Source of the DNA: Verrucomicrobiales bacterium
Lineage (GTDB): Bacteria; Verrucomicrobiota; Verrucomicrobiia; Verrucomicrobiales; V1-33
NCBI GenBank assembly: GCA_023253495.1
Contig: JALRGF010000240.1
Span: 1-5,092, forward strand
Length of the DNA stretch: 5,092 nt
Direction of reading: 5' to 3'
Part shown: one piece after another, positions 1 to 5,092 of the stretch
Layout of the letters: every line of letters starts with the position of its first letter
Position numbering within the stretch: the stretch's first letter is position 1
Translations under genes and position numbers: made by a program
The notes under the pieces: generated by a model
What the model saw: the letters and a program-made list of their open reading frames with translations, nothing else
Told to the model about the DNA's origin: nothing
Databases searched by the model: none

Positions 1-1138
1 TCTTGTATTCGCCGCCCTCGACCTTGATGAAGGCGAGCTGCTTGACCTTCATGCCCGCCTGGATGGCAATTTCGTTGAGCCTGATCATCTGGCCGGTGGT
101 GATCCCGGCAAACCCCTTGGCATTGAGCGCCCGCACCACCCCGCCACCATCCAGGGTGCCCCGGAAAATCTTGAACTCGGTCCGCCCAAACACCTCCGCC
201 ATGTCCGTGATCTCAATCCCGTAGCGCGTGTCCGGCTTGTCCGAACCGAAACGGTCCATCGCTTCGCGATACGTCATCCGCGGAAACGGCACCGGCACCT
301 CAACCCCGGTTCCCGCCCGGAACATCGCCGCCAGCAACCCCTCAACCAGACGGTAAATGTCCTCCGCAGTCACAAAGGACGCCTCCAGGTCGATCTGCGT
401 GAACTCCGGCTGGCGGTCGGCCCGCAGGTCCTCGTCGCGGAAACACCGGGCAATCTGAAAATACTTTTCCAGACCGGCCACCTGCAGCAACTGCTTGTAC
501 TGCTGCGGCGCCTGCGGCAGCGCGAAAAAATGCCCCGGCACCAGCCGCGCCGGCACCAGAAAGTCCCGCGCCCCTTCCGGCGTCGGGTTCGAAAGGATCG
601 GGGTCTCGACCTCGATGAAGCCGGCGGCATCAAGGTAGTTCCGCGCCGCCGTGGTCACGGCGTGGCGCAGCCGCAGGTTCCGGTTCAACCGCGGGCGCCG
701 CAGGTCGAGGTACCGGTATTTCATCCGCAGGTCTTCGTTGGAGAGCTCGCGGTCGAGCGGGAATGGCAGCACATCCGCCTTGTTGAGTACCACCAGACCG
801 CTGGCCACGACTTCGATCTCGCCGGTGGCCAGGCGCGGGTTCTCCGTGCCGGCCAACCGCTTGGCCACCCGCCCGGTCACCTGGACGACGTCCTCGTCGC
901 GCAACCCATGGCTCATCTGCGCCACCCCGGCATTCTCCTCCGGCCGGAAAACCACCTGCGTCAACCCTTCCCGGTCCCGCAAATCAATGAAGATTACCCC
1001 GCCGTGGTCACGGGTCGAATGCACCCATCCCGCCAGGGTGACGGTTTCACCGAGATGGGTCGGACGCAGCGCGTGGCAATGATGAGTGCGGTACATGATG
1101 GGATGAAGCGGACGCGCATGTTGTCGCGTCCCCGGCAT
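1..1138 (-). CDS. aspS: Aspartyl-tRNA synthetase, bacterial type (3' part outside window)
   Basis: Class II aminoacyl-tRNA synthetase that charges tRNA with aspartate in the cytoplasm. Counting from the inner Met at 1096, 365 codons are present. They show an N-terminal OB-fold anticodon-binding domain (about 1-105, with GWVHSTRDHGG and IFIDLRDREG), class II motif 1 (GFIEVETPILSNPTPEGARDFLVP, 159-182), the PQAPQQYKQLL segment, motif 2 (FRDEDLRADRQPEFTQID, 219-236), and much of the bacterial GAD insertion (FKIFRGTLDGGGVVRALNAKG, 308-328). Motif 3 and the C-terminus lie beyond the left edge. Start choice: the family usually begins at the Met before YRTHHC (1096), but that Met has no Shine-Dalgarno. 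An in-frame ATG 14 codons upstream (1138) has GGGGGAGGG at ideal spacing, so I use 1138, which adds MPGTRQHARPLHPI. His31 (numbered from 1096) is the residue linked to non-discriminating AspRS. The acyltransferase gene lies 27 bp upstream on the same strand, suggesting an operon. Identity is very secure; the start is less so. Confidence 0.97.
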   Translation of the reverse strand, partial: MPGTRQHARPLHPIMYRTHHCHALRPTHLGETVTLAGWVHSTRDHGGVIFIDLRDREGLTQVVFRPEENAGVAQMSHGLRDEDVVQVTGRVAKRLAGTENPRLATGEIEVVASGLVVLNKADVLPFPLDRELSNEDLRMKYRYLDLRRPRLNRNLRLRHAVTTAARNYLDAAGFIEVETPILSNPTPEGARDFLVPARLVPGHFFALPQAPQQYKQLLQVAGLEKYFQIARCFRDEDLRADRQPEFTQIDLEASFVTAEDIYRLVEGLLAAMFRAGTGVEVPVPFPRMTYREAMDRFGSDKPDTRYGIEITDMAEVFGRTEFKIFRGTLDGGGVVRALNAKGFAGITTGQMIRLNEIAIQAGMKVKQLAFIKVEGGEYK

Positions 1139-1146
1139 TTGGCAAG

Positions 1147-1155
1147 CCCTCCCCC
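1147..1155 (-). promoter_or_regulatory. Shine-Dalgarno sequence of aspS
   Basis: Read on the minus strand the sequence is GGGGGAGGG. It contains a full GGAGG core 9 nt before the ATG at 1138, within the short gap after the acyltransferase stop codon. This is the clearest ribosome-binding site in the window, and it is the reason for placing the aspS start at 1138 rather than at the family-typical Met at 1096, which is preceded only by pyrimidine-rich sequence. Confidence 0.65.
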
Positions 1156-1165
1156 GCCGCCGCTC

Positions 1166-2290
1166 CTAGACCCGCAGAAAAACCCGCCGCGAATACAAAA
1201 ACCACGCCAGCAACAGACTGAGCAGCACCACCAGGAGGGCGATCCAGGCTTCGGCCCAGTGCCCGAGCGACCCGGCCACCGGCCCGCCCCCGAGCCGCTT
1301 CGCCACATCTTCGTATTTCACGAAATAATGAGTCAGATAAAGCGTGATCGGATTCATGCCGACCCACACAAAGGGAGTGGCCCAACCTTTGATGCCGGAC
1401 ACGTCAATCACCCAGTAGAACGCCGCCAGCAGCAGGCAGCTGTAACCGCCCGCCACCAGCACGAATGACGACGTCCACAGGTTCTTGATCACCGGAAACT
1501 GCAGGTGCCAGAGCCAGCCGGCGGCCGTGAGCACGACTCCCGCCACCAGCAACCCGACCGCCTTGCGCTCGCCGGTACGGTCACTCCGCCGCAACCACTC
1601 CCCGGCAAACACCCCGAGCAGCGCACTGGCCACCGCCGGCAGCGTGCTCAGGAGACCTTCCGGATCGTGGTCGCCGTTCCATTTGAAGCCGGGGAGGTAC
1701 TTCGAATCGATCCAGTTCGCGAGGTTCCGGCCTTCGGTGAAGTCGCCGGCCGCGCCTCCGGGGACCGGGACAAATGTCATCAACGCCCAGTACCCGACCA
1801 GCAACCCGGCACACAGCCCCCAGCGCGCCCGCCGCCCGAGAAACAGATAGGCGGCCCCGGCCGCCAGCCCGGCAATGGCAATGCGCTGCAGCACCCCGAG
1901 CCACCGGATCTCGTCCACCCCCTTGCTGATCCCGCCGTAACACCACAGCCCGAGCGCATACAGCACCACCGCCCGGACCAGCAGCTTCCGGAACGTGCCC
2001 GCCCGCCCCCGCACCGCCAACGACTTCTCCAGCGAAAATACCGAGGAGACCCCGGCAATAAAAACAAACAACGGGAAAATCAGATCCAGAAAATGAAAAC
2101 CCGCCCAGGACACATGGCTGAGCTGGCTGGCGAAAAACTGAGCCCAAGGCGCCGCTGACGCATGCCCCACCGCCGCCGCCAGTTCCTCCATCCCCAGTAT
2201 CCAGAACATGTCGAACCCCCGCAGGGCGTCCAGAGACATCAGCCGCTGCGCCACCGCCGGCGAGGGTTTCAAGGGGTTTTCCATCGTCAT
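1166..2290 (-). CDS. DUF5009 / HGSNAT-like multi-pass membrane acyltransferase
   Basis: A 374-residue polytopic inner-membrane protein resembling the DUF5009 / heparan-alpha-glucosaminide N-acetyltransferase (NagX-like) group. By analogy with lysosomal HGSNAT, which passes acetyl from acetyl-CoA across the membrane to a terminal glucosamine, it may acylate an extracytoplasmic amino sugar. The substrate cannot be read from the sequence. Landmarks are the N-terminal RLMSLDALRGFDMFWIL (16-32), then LSHVSWAGFHFLDLIFPLFVFIAGVS (57-82). His59 there aligns with the proposed catalytic His of HGSNAT (motif H-x-S-W-x-G). Further landmarks are GVLQRIAI (132-139), a non-membrane loop around NLANWIDSKYLPGFKWNGDHDPEGLLSTLP (189-218), FPVIKNLWTSSFVL (265-278) and NPITLYL (313-319). 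About ten hydrophobic segments are visible, the last at 349-366. Length fits the family. Start: Met at 2290 or the second Met at 2284; neither has a clear Shine-Dalgarno. aspS follows after 27 bp, and the TerC gene diverges upstream. Family assignment is good; biochemical role is inferred. Confidence 0.88.
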   Translation of the reverse strand: MTMENPLKPSPAVAQRLMSLDALRGFDMFWILGMEELAAAVGHASAAPWAQFFASQLSHVSWAGFHFLDLIFPLFVFIAGVSSVFSLEKSLAVRGRAGTFRKLLVRAVVLYALGLWCYGGISKGVDEIRWLGVLQRIAIAGLAAGAAYLFLGRRARWGLCAGLLVGYWALMTFVPVPGGAAGDFTEGRNLANWIDSKYLPGFKWNGDHDPEGLLSTLPAVASALLGVFAGEWLRRSDRTGERKAVGLLVAGVVLTAAGWLWHLQFPVIKNLWTSSFVLVAGGYSCLLLAAFYWVIDVSGIKGWATPFVWVGMNPITLYLTHYFVKYEDVAKRLGGGPVAGSLGHWAEAWIALLVVLLSLLLAWFLYSRRVFLRV

Positions 2291-2468
2291 GGGGCGCAGG
2301 CTAAGGGATCACGCCGCCGCGTGGCAAGACCAGACCACCGACACCCGTCGGAACCGGCGCGGTGGGAAAAGGGCTCAAACCGTCCGGGAATGGCTTCCCG
2401 TTGGTGTCCCAACACCCAGCCGAAAAACCGTTTGCCAGTGGCAGCATCGCTTTCTACCAGCACCGTGC
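2291..2468. other. Divergent intergenic region with candidate structured leader
   Basis: This 178-bp region must carry the promoters of both the minus-strand acyltransferase operon and the plus-strand TerC gene. No strong sigma70-type -35/-10 pair is visible on either strand. Close to the TerC start there are two adjacent perfect stem-loops. One has arms CGGGAA (2385-2390) and TTCCCG (2395-2400) with a 4-nt loop. The other has arms GGTGT (2403-2407) and ACACC (2412-2416) with a 4-nt loop. Flanking segments GGC..AAAC (2372-2374, 2377-2380) and GTTTGCC (2430-2436) can pair to close a three-way junction around them. The pairing is seen directly; any regulatory role is inference. Confidence 0.4.
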
Positions 2469-3323
2469 ATGATGATCCTTTCCGACCCGATGCTCGCGGT
2501 GACCTGGCCGTCGCTGGCCGATGTCATCAACGCGCTGCCCGTCATTCTTTCGCTCATCATCATAGAGGGGCTGCTGAGCGTGGACAACGCGCTCGGCATC
2601 GCCGCCATGGCCAACCACCTGCCGGGAAAGCAGAAGCAACAGGCGCTCCGCTGGGGGATCATTGGCGCCTACGTCTTCCGCGGGCTGGCCCTCGCCTTCG
2701 CGTCGTTCATCATCGCCAATCCATGGCTGAAAATCGCCGGTGCCGGCTACCTCATCTACCTGATGTGCCGCCACTTCGCCGAGCACCGGGCCATCGAGGA
2801 CGAGGGCGCCGGCCACGCCGCCGCCAGTCTGGCCGGCCGAGGGTTCTGGGCCACCGTGCTTTCCATCGAGATCATGGACCTGAGCCTGAGCGTCGATAAC
2901 GTGGTGGCCGCGGTCGCGCTCAGCCCGGAAATCTGGGTCGTCTGCACCGGTGTGTTCATCGGGATTCTCACTCTGCGTCTGGTCGCCGGCTTCTGCATCC
3001 CGTTGATCCAGAAATACCCGATCCTCGAATCCACCGCCTTCATCCTCATCGGATACGTCGGCCTGATCCTGGTCTTTGAATTGACCACCCACCTCGACGT
3101 CACCACCTGGCAGAAATTCATCGGCATCCTGCTCATCATCGCCGCCTCCATCTGGTACGCACGCACCCCGGCCGTGCAAAAGGCCGCCGCCCCGCTGCTC
3201 GCCGCCCTGCGCGCGCCGATGTGGCTGGTCGACAAGGCGGTCGGCTCGGTCTTCAGCATCGCGTTCTGGCCACTGCGCGCCCTGTGGCAGGCGGTGCGCG
3301 GCGGGGCACGGAATAATGCCTGA
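2469..3323 (+). CDS. TerC-family integral membrane protein (putative metal transporter)
   Basis: A 284-residue inner-membrane protein of the TerC family (TerC/Alx/YkoY/YjbE group). Several characterised members export Mn2+ or take part in tellurium resistance; the ion handled here is not determined by sequence. The fold's internal duplication is visible: EGLLSVDNALGIAAMANHLP (33-52) and EIMDLSLSVDNVVAAVALSP (134-153) both carry the acidic S-V-D-N signature inside hydrophobic helices. Each is followed by a further membrane pair ending in an Arg-containing helix (AYVFRGLALAF; IGILTLRLVAGF). Additional hydrophobic segments are at 86-100, 188-205 and 214-230. A C-terminal tail of about 50 residues (233-284) rich in Ala, Trp and Arg extends past the domain. 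Start: tandem ATG codons at 2469 and 2472, directly before recognisable sequence. The open frame runs upstream to 2208, but that part is unlike the family and overlaps the acyltransferase gene. No Shine-Dalgarno is seen at 2469, and Met8 (2490) is a possible alternative. A symbol is withheld because paralogues are not separable here. Confidence 0.92.
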   Translation: MMILSDPMLAVTWPSLADVINALPVILSLIIIEGLLSVDNALGIAAMANHLPGKQKQQALRWGIIGAYVFRGLALAFASFIIANPWLKIAGAGYLIYLMCRHFAEHRAIEDEGAGHAAASLAGRGFWATVLSIEIMDLSLSVDNVVAAVALSPEIWVVCTGVFIGILTLRLVAGFCIPLIQKYPILESTAFILIGYVGLILVFELTTHLDVTTWQKFIGILLIIAASIWYARTPAVQKAAAPLLAALRAPMWLVDKAVGSVFSIAFWPLRALWQAVRGGARNNA

Positions 3324-3473
3324 TGAACCCCGGGGGCCCGCCAGCCACCAAAAGCGTCAGGACAACCGTAAACCAAGCTCCTGAGCGCCTGGCTCCAACG
3401 CACGCCTCCCCGCTCCGCACACCGGCTCACGCAAAGCCTTTTCCGTTGAGGAGCGAAAGAAACACCCACAGCA
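3324..3473. other. Intergenic stretch before the repeat array
   Basis: Apart from the stem-loop at 3354-3388, I see no gene, terminator with a T tract, tRNA or repeat core here. The GC-rich run CCCCGGGGG just after the TerC stop is self-complementary, but it has no loop or T tract. No recognisable open frame with a start and ribosome-binding site lies within the stretch. Confidence 0.4.
3354..3388 (+). other. Stem-loop just downstream of the TerC gene
   Basis: GCGTCAGGA (3354-3362) pairs with TCCTGAGCGC (3379-3388) to give nine base pairs with one bulged G (3385) and a 16-nt loop. It starts 30 nt after the TerC stop codon. No run of T follows on the plus strand, so it is not a standard intrinsic terminator. 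It could protect the 3' end of the transcript or act as a Rho-associated structure. The pairing is visible, the function is a guess, and a hairpin with so long a loop could be chance. Confidence 0.3.
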
Positions 3474-3492
3474 TACCTGTCACAATCGAGTA

Positions 3493-3514
3493 ATACTGTT
3501 CTTAATTACAGTAT
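3493..3514. repeat. Inverted repeat in the first long arm of the array
   Basis: Arms ATACTGT (3493-3499) and ACAGTAT (3508-3514) are perfect seven-base inverted repeats around an 8-nt AT-rich loop. It lies between the first and second core motifs. The left arm recurs as AATACTGT at 3664-3671 in the third long arm, where the matching right arm is not preserved. Confidence 0.6.
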
Positions 3515-3581
3515 CACGCAGCGTACCTGTCCATCCATCGACGAACTCATCCACAGAGTACCTGTCCCAGGAGGCGTCCAC

Positions 3582-3609
3582 TACATTTGTGAACAGTCTT
3601 CACAAAGTA
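3582..3609. repeat. Inverted repeat in the second long arm of the array
   Basis: Arms TTTGTGAA (3586-3593) and TTCACAAA (3599-3606) are perfect eight-base inverted repeats with a 5-nt loop. With A3585 bulged, TAC (3582-3584) and GTA (3607-3609) extend the stem to eleven pairs, reaching the first two bases of the core at 3608. It occupies the same place within its unit as the inverted repeat at 3493-3514 but has a different sequence. That suggests the shape, not the bases, was kept. Confidence 0.6.
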
Positions 3610-3779
3610 CCTGTCCATCCATCGACGGGCGTCCCAGCCCCAAGATACCTGTCCGAATAGGCGAATACTGTACTTTCGAACATACTACCCCTACAGAGTA
3701 CCTGTCCATCGATCCATCGATCGGCGGGCCCACGGTGTACCTGTCCCGATCTCACTCCCGACCGAAAGGCTCCGGCGGC

Positions 3780-4577
3780 TCAGGCGAGCCTCGGAAAGAA
3801 CGCACTGAGCGCGGCCTCGGTCTCGGCCTCCAGCTCGGCCAGCCCGATCCCACGCGCCCCGGCTATGAAAGCGGCGGTATCCGCCAGCATGGCGGGTTCG
3901 CAGCGCTGGCCGCGGTGCGGGACCGGCGCGAGATAGGGCGCATCGGTTTCGAGGAAAAATGACCCGGGGGCCGCCTCGCGCACGCAGACCGCCGCCTCAC
4001 CGGCATTTTTGTAGGTGACCACCCCGGTGAACGAGATCCGGTGGCCATCGGCAATCAGCGGCGCCGCCTGTGCCCACGAGCCGAGGAAGCAATGGAATTG
4101 CGCCTTGACCCGCCCGCCCCGCTCCCGCACCAGCGCGACCACGTCGTCCCAGCAGCCGTCGCCACGGTGGTGGACGACCACCGGCAGTCCGCGCGCTTCT
4201 GCCAGTGCCAGCTGTGCCCGGAACACGTCCGCCTGCCGCGCTTTGTACGCCTCCCAGCCGACCCCTTCCGGCGGGGGGTGAAAATAGTCGAGTCCGCACT
4301 CGCCGATGGCGACCACTTTCTCCTCGCGGCTCCAGGCCTCCAGTGACTCCAGCCAGCCGTCGTGGCCGCTCACCTCCCACGCCGCACACGGGTGAATACC
4401 GACTGCCGCAAACACCCCGGGGTGCCGCCCGGCCAGCTCCAGCACCCGCGGGCCGTCGTCCGCATCCGTCGAGGGCACCAGCAGCCGGGTCACGCCGGCC
4501 GCTGCCGCCCGCGCCACGACGGCGTCCGCCTCCCCGGCAAACCGCCCGCTGGCCAAATGACAATGACTGTCGGTCAT
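3780..4577 (-). CDS. tatD: TatD-family metal-dependent hydrolase / DNase
   Basis: A 265-residue cytoplasmic TIM-barrel metallohydrolase of the TatD family. Characterised members are Mg2+-dependent 3'-5' exonucleases or endonucleases acting on DNA, with proposed roles in DNA repair. Metal-ligand motifs appear in the expected order: N-terminal DSHCHL (3-8; His5, His7), GECGLDYF (92-99; Glu93), VVHHRGDG (134-141; His136), FHCFLGS (161-167; His162) and LETDAPYLAP (209-218; Asp212). The family C-terminal segment HRGQRCEPAML (221-231) is also present. Length is normal and the site looks intact. Start: ATG at 4577, three residues before the metal-binding HxH. The frame stays open upstream, with GTG codons at 4583 and 4592, but the family starts here. 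The upstream open frame runs antisense into lgt and is not coding. There is no clear Shine-Dalgarno. The gene is divergent from lgt across 39 bp and convergent with the TerC gene across the repeat array. Assignment to a paralogue (TatD, YcfH or YjjV type) is uncertain. Confidence 0.93.
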   Translation of the reverse strand: MTDSHCHLASGRFAGEADAVVARAAAAGVTRLLVPSTDADDGPRVLELAGRHPGVFAAVGIHPCAAWEVSGHDGWLESLEAWSREEKVVAIGECGLDYFHPPPEGVGWEAYKARQADVFRAQLALAEARGLPVVVHHRGDGCWDDVVALVRERGGRVKAQFHCFLGSWAQAAPLIADGHRISFTGVVTYKNAGEAAVCVREAAPGSFFLETDAPYLAPVPHRGQRCEPAMLADTAAFIAGARGIGLAELEAETEAALSAFFPRLA

Positions 4578-4616
4578 ACTCACTACTTGCACTTTGCCCG
4601 CCGGCCACAACCCTCG

Positions 4617-5092
4617 ATGATGACCGATCTGTCCTGCCTGCTCGCCGCATGGCTCAACGACCTCAATCCCGTCGCCCTGCGCCTGACCGACGGCTTGCAG
4701 ATCCGGTGGTACGGACTGGCCTACGTCGCCGGATTCGCCGCCACCTGGCTGGTCATGCGCTGGATGGCCCGCACCGGTCGCAGCGTGCTCCCGGAATCGG
4801 AACTGGCTGATTTCGTCACCTTCACCGCTCTCTTCGGCGTCATGCTCGGCGGGCGGCTCGGGTACATGCTGCTCTACGATTCCGACCGCTTCCTCGCCGA
4901 CCCACTGAACTTTTTCCGCATTGGCCAGGGCGGCATGGCCAGCCACGGCGGCATCCTCGGGATCGTCGTCTTCACGTGGTTCTACGCCCGCCGCAAACGG
5001 GTCAGCTGGCCGGGGCTGGGCGACCTGCTTGTGGTCGGCGCCCCGCTCGGCATCTTCTTCGGCCGACTCGCCAACTTCATCAATGGGGAACT
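4617..5092 (+). CDS. lgt: Prolipoprotein diacylglyceryl transferase (5' part, runs off window)
   Basis: Integral inner-membrane enzyme that moves diacylglycerol from phosphatidylglycerol to the lipobox cysteine of prolipoproteins, the first step of lipoprotein maturation before LspA and Lnt. The first 158 codons are present and the rest lies beyond the right edge. Family landmarks are IRWYGLAYVAGF (29-40; Tyr32 corresponds to E. coli Tyr26), GVMLGGRLGYMLLY (74-87), DPLNFFRIGQGGMASHGGILG (95-115; His110 corresponds to the essential His103), and GRLANFINGE (149-158; Arg150 and Asn153 correspond to Arg143 and Asn146) in the Lgt signature. At least four hydrophobic segments are visible. Start: two tandem ATG codons, at 4617 and 4620. 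Neither has a Shine-Dalgarno, since the preceding bases are GGCCACAACCCTCG. The gene diverges from tatD, so any promoter must lie in the 39-bp gap or inside tatD. Nothing suggests damage in the part seen. Confidence 0.96.
   Translation, partial: MMTDLSCLLAAWLNDLNPVALRLTDGLQIRWYGLAYVAGFAATWLVMRWMARTGRSVLPESELADFVTFTALFGVMLGGRLGYMLLYDSDRFLADPLNFFRIGQGGMASHGGILGIVVFTWFYARRKRVSWPGLGDLLVVGAPLGIFFGRLANFINGE

Larger units (their letters stand above)
3474..3750. repeat. Degenerate compound repeat array built on TACCTGTCC (7 cores)
   Basis: Seven copies of the core TACCTGTC(C) begin at 3474, 3524, 3559, 3608, 3646, 3699 and 3738, all in the same orientation. Only the first departs from the nine-base core (TACCTGTCA). 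Spacings are 50, 35, 49, 38, 53 and 39, a strict long/short alternation, so the unit is a pair of cores with an 85-92 bp period. Three units (3474-3558, 3559-3645, 3646-3737) and the start of a fourth are present. Cores opening short arms (3524, 3608, 3699) continue with CATCCATCGA-like sequence. Cores opening long arms continue with diverged but alignable sequence: AGGCG at 3568-3575 and 3658-3663, and AATACTGT at 3492-3499 and 3664-3671. The sequence before the cores tends toward ACAGAG; ACAGAGTACCTGTCC is identical at 3553-3567 and 3693-3707. The array fills the gap between two converging genes and has no plausible ORF. Possible natures are a REP/BIME-like element, a decayed tandem repeat, or multiple protein-binding sites. 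Confidence 0.85.

Noticed and set aside
530..1468. Long plus-strand open frames over aspS and the acyltransferase gene (also 1505-2158)
   Set aside because: They lie antisense to well-recognised proteins. Their Pro/Arg/His/Gln-rich translations resemble no family and are typical of open antisense frames in high-GC DNA.
2432..2460. Sigma70-like promoter TTGCCA, 17 bp, TACCAG before the TerC gene
   Set aside because: The -10 element matches poorly (final T missing), and the start site would fall almost on the start codon. Too weak to annotate.
2208..2468. N-terminal extension of the TerC-family gene to an ATG at 2208
   Set aside because: The extra 87 residues are unlike TerC proteins, are not membrane-like, and overlap the 5' end of the divergent acyltransferase gene. 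The family sequence begins near 2469.
2291..2468. yybP-ykoY Mn2+ riboswitch upstream of the TerC gene
   Set aside because: I looked because this riboswitch often controls TerC-family genes, but its conserved loop sequences are not recognisable. Only generic hairpins are visible.
3328..3345. Intrinsic terminator at the CCCCGGGGG run after the TerC gene
   Set aside because: The palindrome has no loop and no T tract follows, so it does not meet the form of a Rho-independent terminator.
3474..3750. CRISPR array
   Set aside because: The repeat core is only 9-16 bp, spacings alternate between two lengths, and the sequences between cores are diverged copies of each other rather than unique spacers.
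3735..3962. Plus-strand 75-codon open frame starting in the last repeat
   Set aside because: Most of it is antisense to the end of tatD. It has no ribosome-binding site, and its translation is low-complexity Arg/Gly-rich.
4578..4946. N-terminal extension of tatD to an ATG at 4946
   Set aside because: It would run antisense through the conserved start of lgt. TatD proteins begin a few residues before the HxH metal motif, which the ATG at 4577 provides.

Overview
The window is high-GC bacterial chromosome carrying five protein-coding genes and one unusual non-coding repeat array. Two genes are cut by the window edges. No tRNA, rRNA, CRISPR or insertion-sequence gene is visible. The gene set, with a DUF5009/HGSNAT-like membrane acyltransferase, a His31-type AspRS, GC-rich codon use and mostly weak Shine-Dalgarno sequences, would fit a Verrucomicrobia/Opitutales-type or related high-GC bacterium. 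That placement is an impression from protein character, not a search result.

Left block, minus strand: a multi-pass membrane acyltransferase of the DUF5009 / heparan-alpha-glucosaminide N-acetyltransferase-like group (1166-2290) is followed at once by aspS, a bacterial-type aspartyl-tRNA synthetase (1-1138, C-terminus outside the window). The 27-bp gap holds a good Shine-Dalgarno sequence for aspS, so the two are probably co-transcribed.

Centre: a 178-bp divergent intergenic region (2291-2468) separates the acyltransferase from a plus-strand TerC-family membrane protein (2469-3323). Just before the TerC start, two tandem hairpins enclosed by a third possible helix look like a small structured leader, but they do not match the yybP-ykoY Mn2+ riboswitch known upstream of many TerC-family genes.

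Convergent intergenic region 3324-3779: this 456-bp stretch has no convincing gene. It holds a stem-loop just past the TerC gene, then a degenerate array with seven copies of TACCTGTC(C) at 3474-3746. The copies alternate between about 50-bp and about 37-bp spacing, so the real unit is a compound repeat of 85-92 bp in three copies plus a fragment. Two of the three long arms contain perfect inverted repeats. This array is the most interesting item in the window.

Right block: tatD (minus, 3780-4577) and lgt (plus, 4617 to the window end) are divergent and only 39 bp apart. Their products are a TatD-family metal-dependent DNase/hydrolase and prolipoprotein diacylglyceryl transferase, the first enzyme of lipoprotein maturation. 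Apart from the likely acyltransferase-aspS operon, the genes look like unrelated housekeeping functions rather than one pathway.
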